Shown: in pieces, positions 13,087 to 14,546 of the stretch
How the letters are laid out: the number at the start of each line of letters is the position of its first letter
Position numbering within the stretch: the stretch's first letter is position 1
Assembly (NCBI GenBank): GCA_946629405.1
Contig: CAMOXW010000234.1
Coordinates: 1 to 14,546, forward strand
Source of the DNA: an uncultured Ruminococcus sp.
GTDB taxonomy: Bacteria > Bacillota_A > Clostridia > Oscillospirales > Ruminococcaceae
DNA length: 14,546 nt
Direction of reading: 5' to 3'
Position numbers and translations under genes: made by a program
Notes under the pieces: generated by a model
What the model was told of the DNA's origin: nothing
Database searches by the model: none
What the model saw: only the letters and a program-made list of their open reading frames with translations

Positions 13087-13978
13087 GATGATAACTATTA
13101 ACGCCATGACAAAGGATTACGGCGGGGGGAAGGGCATCTTTGACTTTGACTTCCACATAGACAGGGGAGAGGTATTCGGGCTCGTCGGCACTAACGGCAG
13201 CGGCAAGACCACTACTCTCCGGCACCTTATGGGCTTTCTCGCACCGGACAGCGGCTCATGCAGCATAGACGGACTGGACTGCCGCAGACAGTCGGCAGAG
13301 ATAATGAAGAAGGTCGGCTATGTGCCGGGAGAGATAGACTTTCCTGATGTCGGGAGCGGAACGTCCTTCCTGAAATTGCAGGCGGATTTCCTCGGAGTGA
13401 AGGACATGAAATACGTTGATAGCCTGATCGACCGCTTCAAGATAGACACATCTGCACCGCTCAGACGCATGAGCAAGGGCATGAAGCAGAAAATGGCACT
13501 TGTAGCCGCATTCATGGCAAGACCGGAGGTGCTTCTTCTTGACGAGCCTTCGACCGGACTTGACCCGCTCATGAGGGACACGCTCATAGAGCTTATACTT
13601 GAAGAAAAGAAGCGCGGAGCGACGGTTTTCATGTCAAGCCACATCTTCAAGGAGCTCGAGGATGCCTGCGACAGAGTTGCCTTTATAGATAGCGGCAGGA
13701 TGGTCGGAGCGGTTGACCGTTCGATGCACAAGCCGGATATGCCGAGGCTTTACCGGATAGGCTTTGCAGGAGAGAGCGGATACCGGCAGTTCTTAGACCG
13801 CACAAGGTTCAATATAGAGCGGAAAAACGATACCTACAAGCACGCTCTCGTAACCGTTCCCAGCGGCGAAATGAACAGCTTCATCCGCGAGATAGCTGTC
13901 TTCGATATGCGCTATATGCGTTACATACCCTACACACTTGAAATGTATTACAACAAGGTTATCGAAGGAGGAAAATAA
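13079..13978 (+). CDS. ABC transporter ATP-binding protein, second of two
   Basis: 299 residues, clearly paralogous to the preceding ATPase along its whole length. Walker A G37-T-N-G-S-G-K43-T-T45, signature region M131-S-K-G-M-K-Q-K138, Walker B VLLLDEP with D155-E156, H-loop H188, and again YVPGE where the Q-loop glutamine is normally found. AGGAGGTG (13065-13072) lies inside the end of the upstream gene, and the 8-nt overlap implies coupled translation. Two different ATPases followed by one permease suggest either a heteromeric ATPase pair or two exporters sharing an operon. The stop is one base before the permease ATG. Confidence 0.9.
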   Translation: MSEMITINAMTKDYGGGKGIFDFDFHIDRGEVFGLVGTNGSGKTTTLRHLMGFLAPDSGSCSIDGLDCRRQSAEIMKKVGYVPGEIDFPDVGSGTSFLKLQADFLGVKDMKYVDSLIDRFKIDTSAPLRRMSKGMKQKMALVAAFMARPEVLLLDEPSTGLDPLMRDTLIELILEEKKRGATVFMSSHIFKELEDACDRVAFIDSGRMVGAVDRSMHKPDMPRLYRIGFAGESGYRQFLDRTRFNIERKNDTYKHALVTVPSGEMNSFIREIAVFDMRYMRYIPYTLEMYYNKVIEGGK

Positions 13979-13979
13979 T

Positions 13980-14546
13980 ATGTTAAGCAAGCCTTTATTC
14001 AAGCAGTCAGTAAAATCAAACTGGGTGATGTGGATTGCCATTACCGCCGTTATGTCCGTGCTCTGTGCACAGTTCTCGGCTCTCGAAATGACTCAGCCAA
14101 TGCTTTTCAGCATCTTCTACGGAATGATGACCACTATCCTTCCCAGCATTTACGTCCTCGTCACCGCCAATAAGCTCATCGCAAGTCAGGTCGACCGCGG
14201 CTCTATGGCTTACGTCCTCTCAACTCCCATAAAACGCAGCACGGTAGTCTTTACGCAGATGACCTTCCTTGTCGGCTCGATCGCAGCAATGTTCGGTGTC
14301 CAGATGCTCATCCACCTCGGTATCAACGCTGTCAAGCCGATAGCCCTCTCGAAGGCTATGGGCGGAACTCCTCAGTATTCCGGGCTTATCGGCGACCTCA
14401 CGGGCTCGATGATATTCAAGGTCAACCTCTCGGCAATGGTCGTTTGTATCGCTATCGCCGCAGTCTGCTTCATGTTCTCCGGTATATTCAACAGTTCAAA
14501 ATACTCGATGGGAATCAGCGGAACATTTGTCGGAGTGATGATACTC
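13980..14546 (+). CDS. ABC-2 type permease, 5' part only
   Basis: The frame is open from ATG 13980 to the window edge (189 codons), starting MLSKPLFKQSVKSNWVMWIA, with AAGGAGG (13965-13971) 8 nt upstream. Hydrophobic segments lie near residues 16-32, 43-62, 92-112 and 145-165, with a further one beginning at the edge. The loop VDRGSMAYVLSTPIKRSTVV between the second and third is characteristic of ABC-2 membrane proteins, which carry the substrate path of the two ATPases encoded upstream. The full protein probably has six or more spans per half; the rest lies outside the window. Substrate and direction are unproven, but ABC-2 systems are usually exporters. Confidence 0.88.
   Translation, partial: MLSKPLFKQSVKSNWVMWIAITAVMSVLCAQFSALEMTQPMLFSIFYGMMTTILPSIYVLVTANKLIASQVDRGSMAYVLSTPIKRSTVVFTQMTFLVGSIAAMFGVQMLIHLGINAVKPIALSKAMGGTPQYSGLIGDLTGSMIFKVNLSAMVVCIAIAAVCFMFSGIFNSSKYSMGISGTFVGVMIL

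Overview
The window reads as chromosome of an anaerobic, probably gut- or rumen-dwelling Firmicute of the Ruminococcus / Oscillospiraceae type. Reasons, in order of weight: a secreted protein carries a type I dockerin after a Thr-rich linker, which points to a cellulosome-forming or dockerin-using Clostridia member; the B12-dependent methionine synthase is split from its reactivation domain; promoters are plain sigma-A (TTGACA/TATAAT, mostly 17-bp spacers) and ribosome sites are strong AGGAGG; and a regulator joins a LacI-type sensor to an AraC DNA-binding domain. The species assignment is inference. No phage, transposase or CRISPR array is visible.

Layout. At the left edge (1-92, minus) lies the 5' end of a small NAD(P)-binding oxidoreductase gene, with a near-consensus promoter set among six AGTTGT-type half-sites. 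Then comes a plus-strand operon (about 393-4701): a stand-alone methionine synthase reactivation protein, metH without the C-terminal activation domain, and a membrane-anchored metallophosphoesterase. The 460-bp gap 4702-5161 holds a strong hairpin, a consensus promoter, tRNA-Gly(CCC), its terminator and a second hairpin/terminator. A two-gene minus-strand operon follows (7353 to 5162): an SDR-type epimerase/reductase whose stop overlaps the start of an iron-containing alcohol dehydrogenase as ATGA. A minus-strand terminator (7532-7563) closes the next gene, a large secreted protein (10017 to 7576) with two zinc-metalloprotease-like domains on either side of a dockerin.

Divergent from the protease gene is a regulator (10305-12029) with a periplasmic-binding-protein-like sensor, an unassigned middle region and a C-terminal AraC HTH. 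The shared 287-bp region contains both promoters, a TCAATA-GAT-TATTGA palindrome over the protease -35, and a structured leader of about 140 nt on the protease transcript. The last operon (from 12163, plus) encodes two similar ABC ATPases and the start of an ABC-2 permease that runs off the right edge. Its promoter has a good -10 but no -35; three tandem 11-bp repeats lie there instead, as at activator-dependent promoters.

The most interesting parts are the zincin-dockerin-zincin protein with its divergent sensor-AraC regulator and structured leader (a candidate sensing and protease module), the 11-bp repeat operator of the ABC operon, and the half-site array at the left edge. Most enzyme families here are familiar; I see no wholly new gene system that I can prove from sequence alone.
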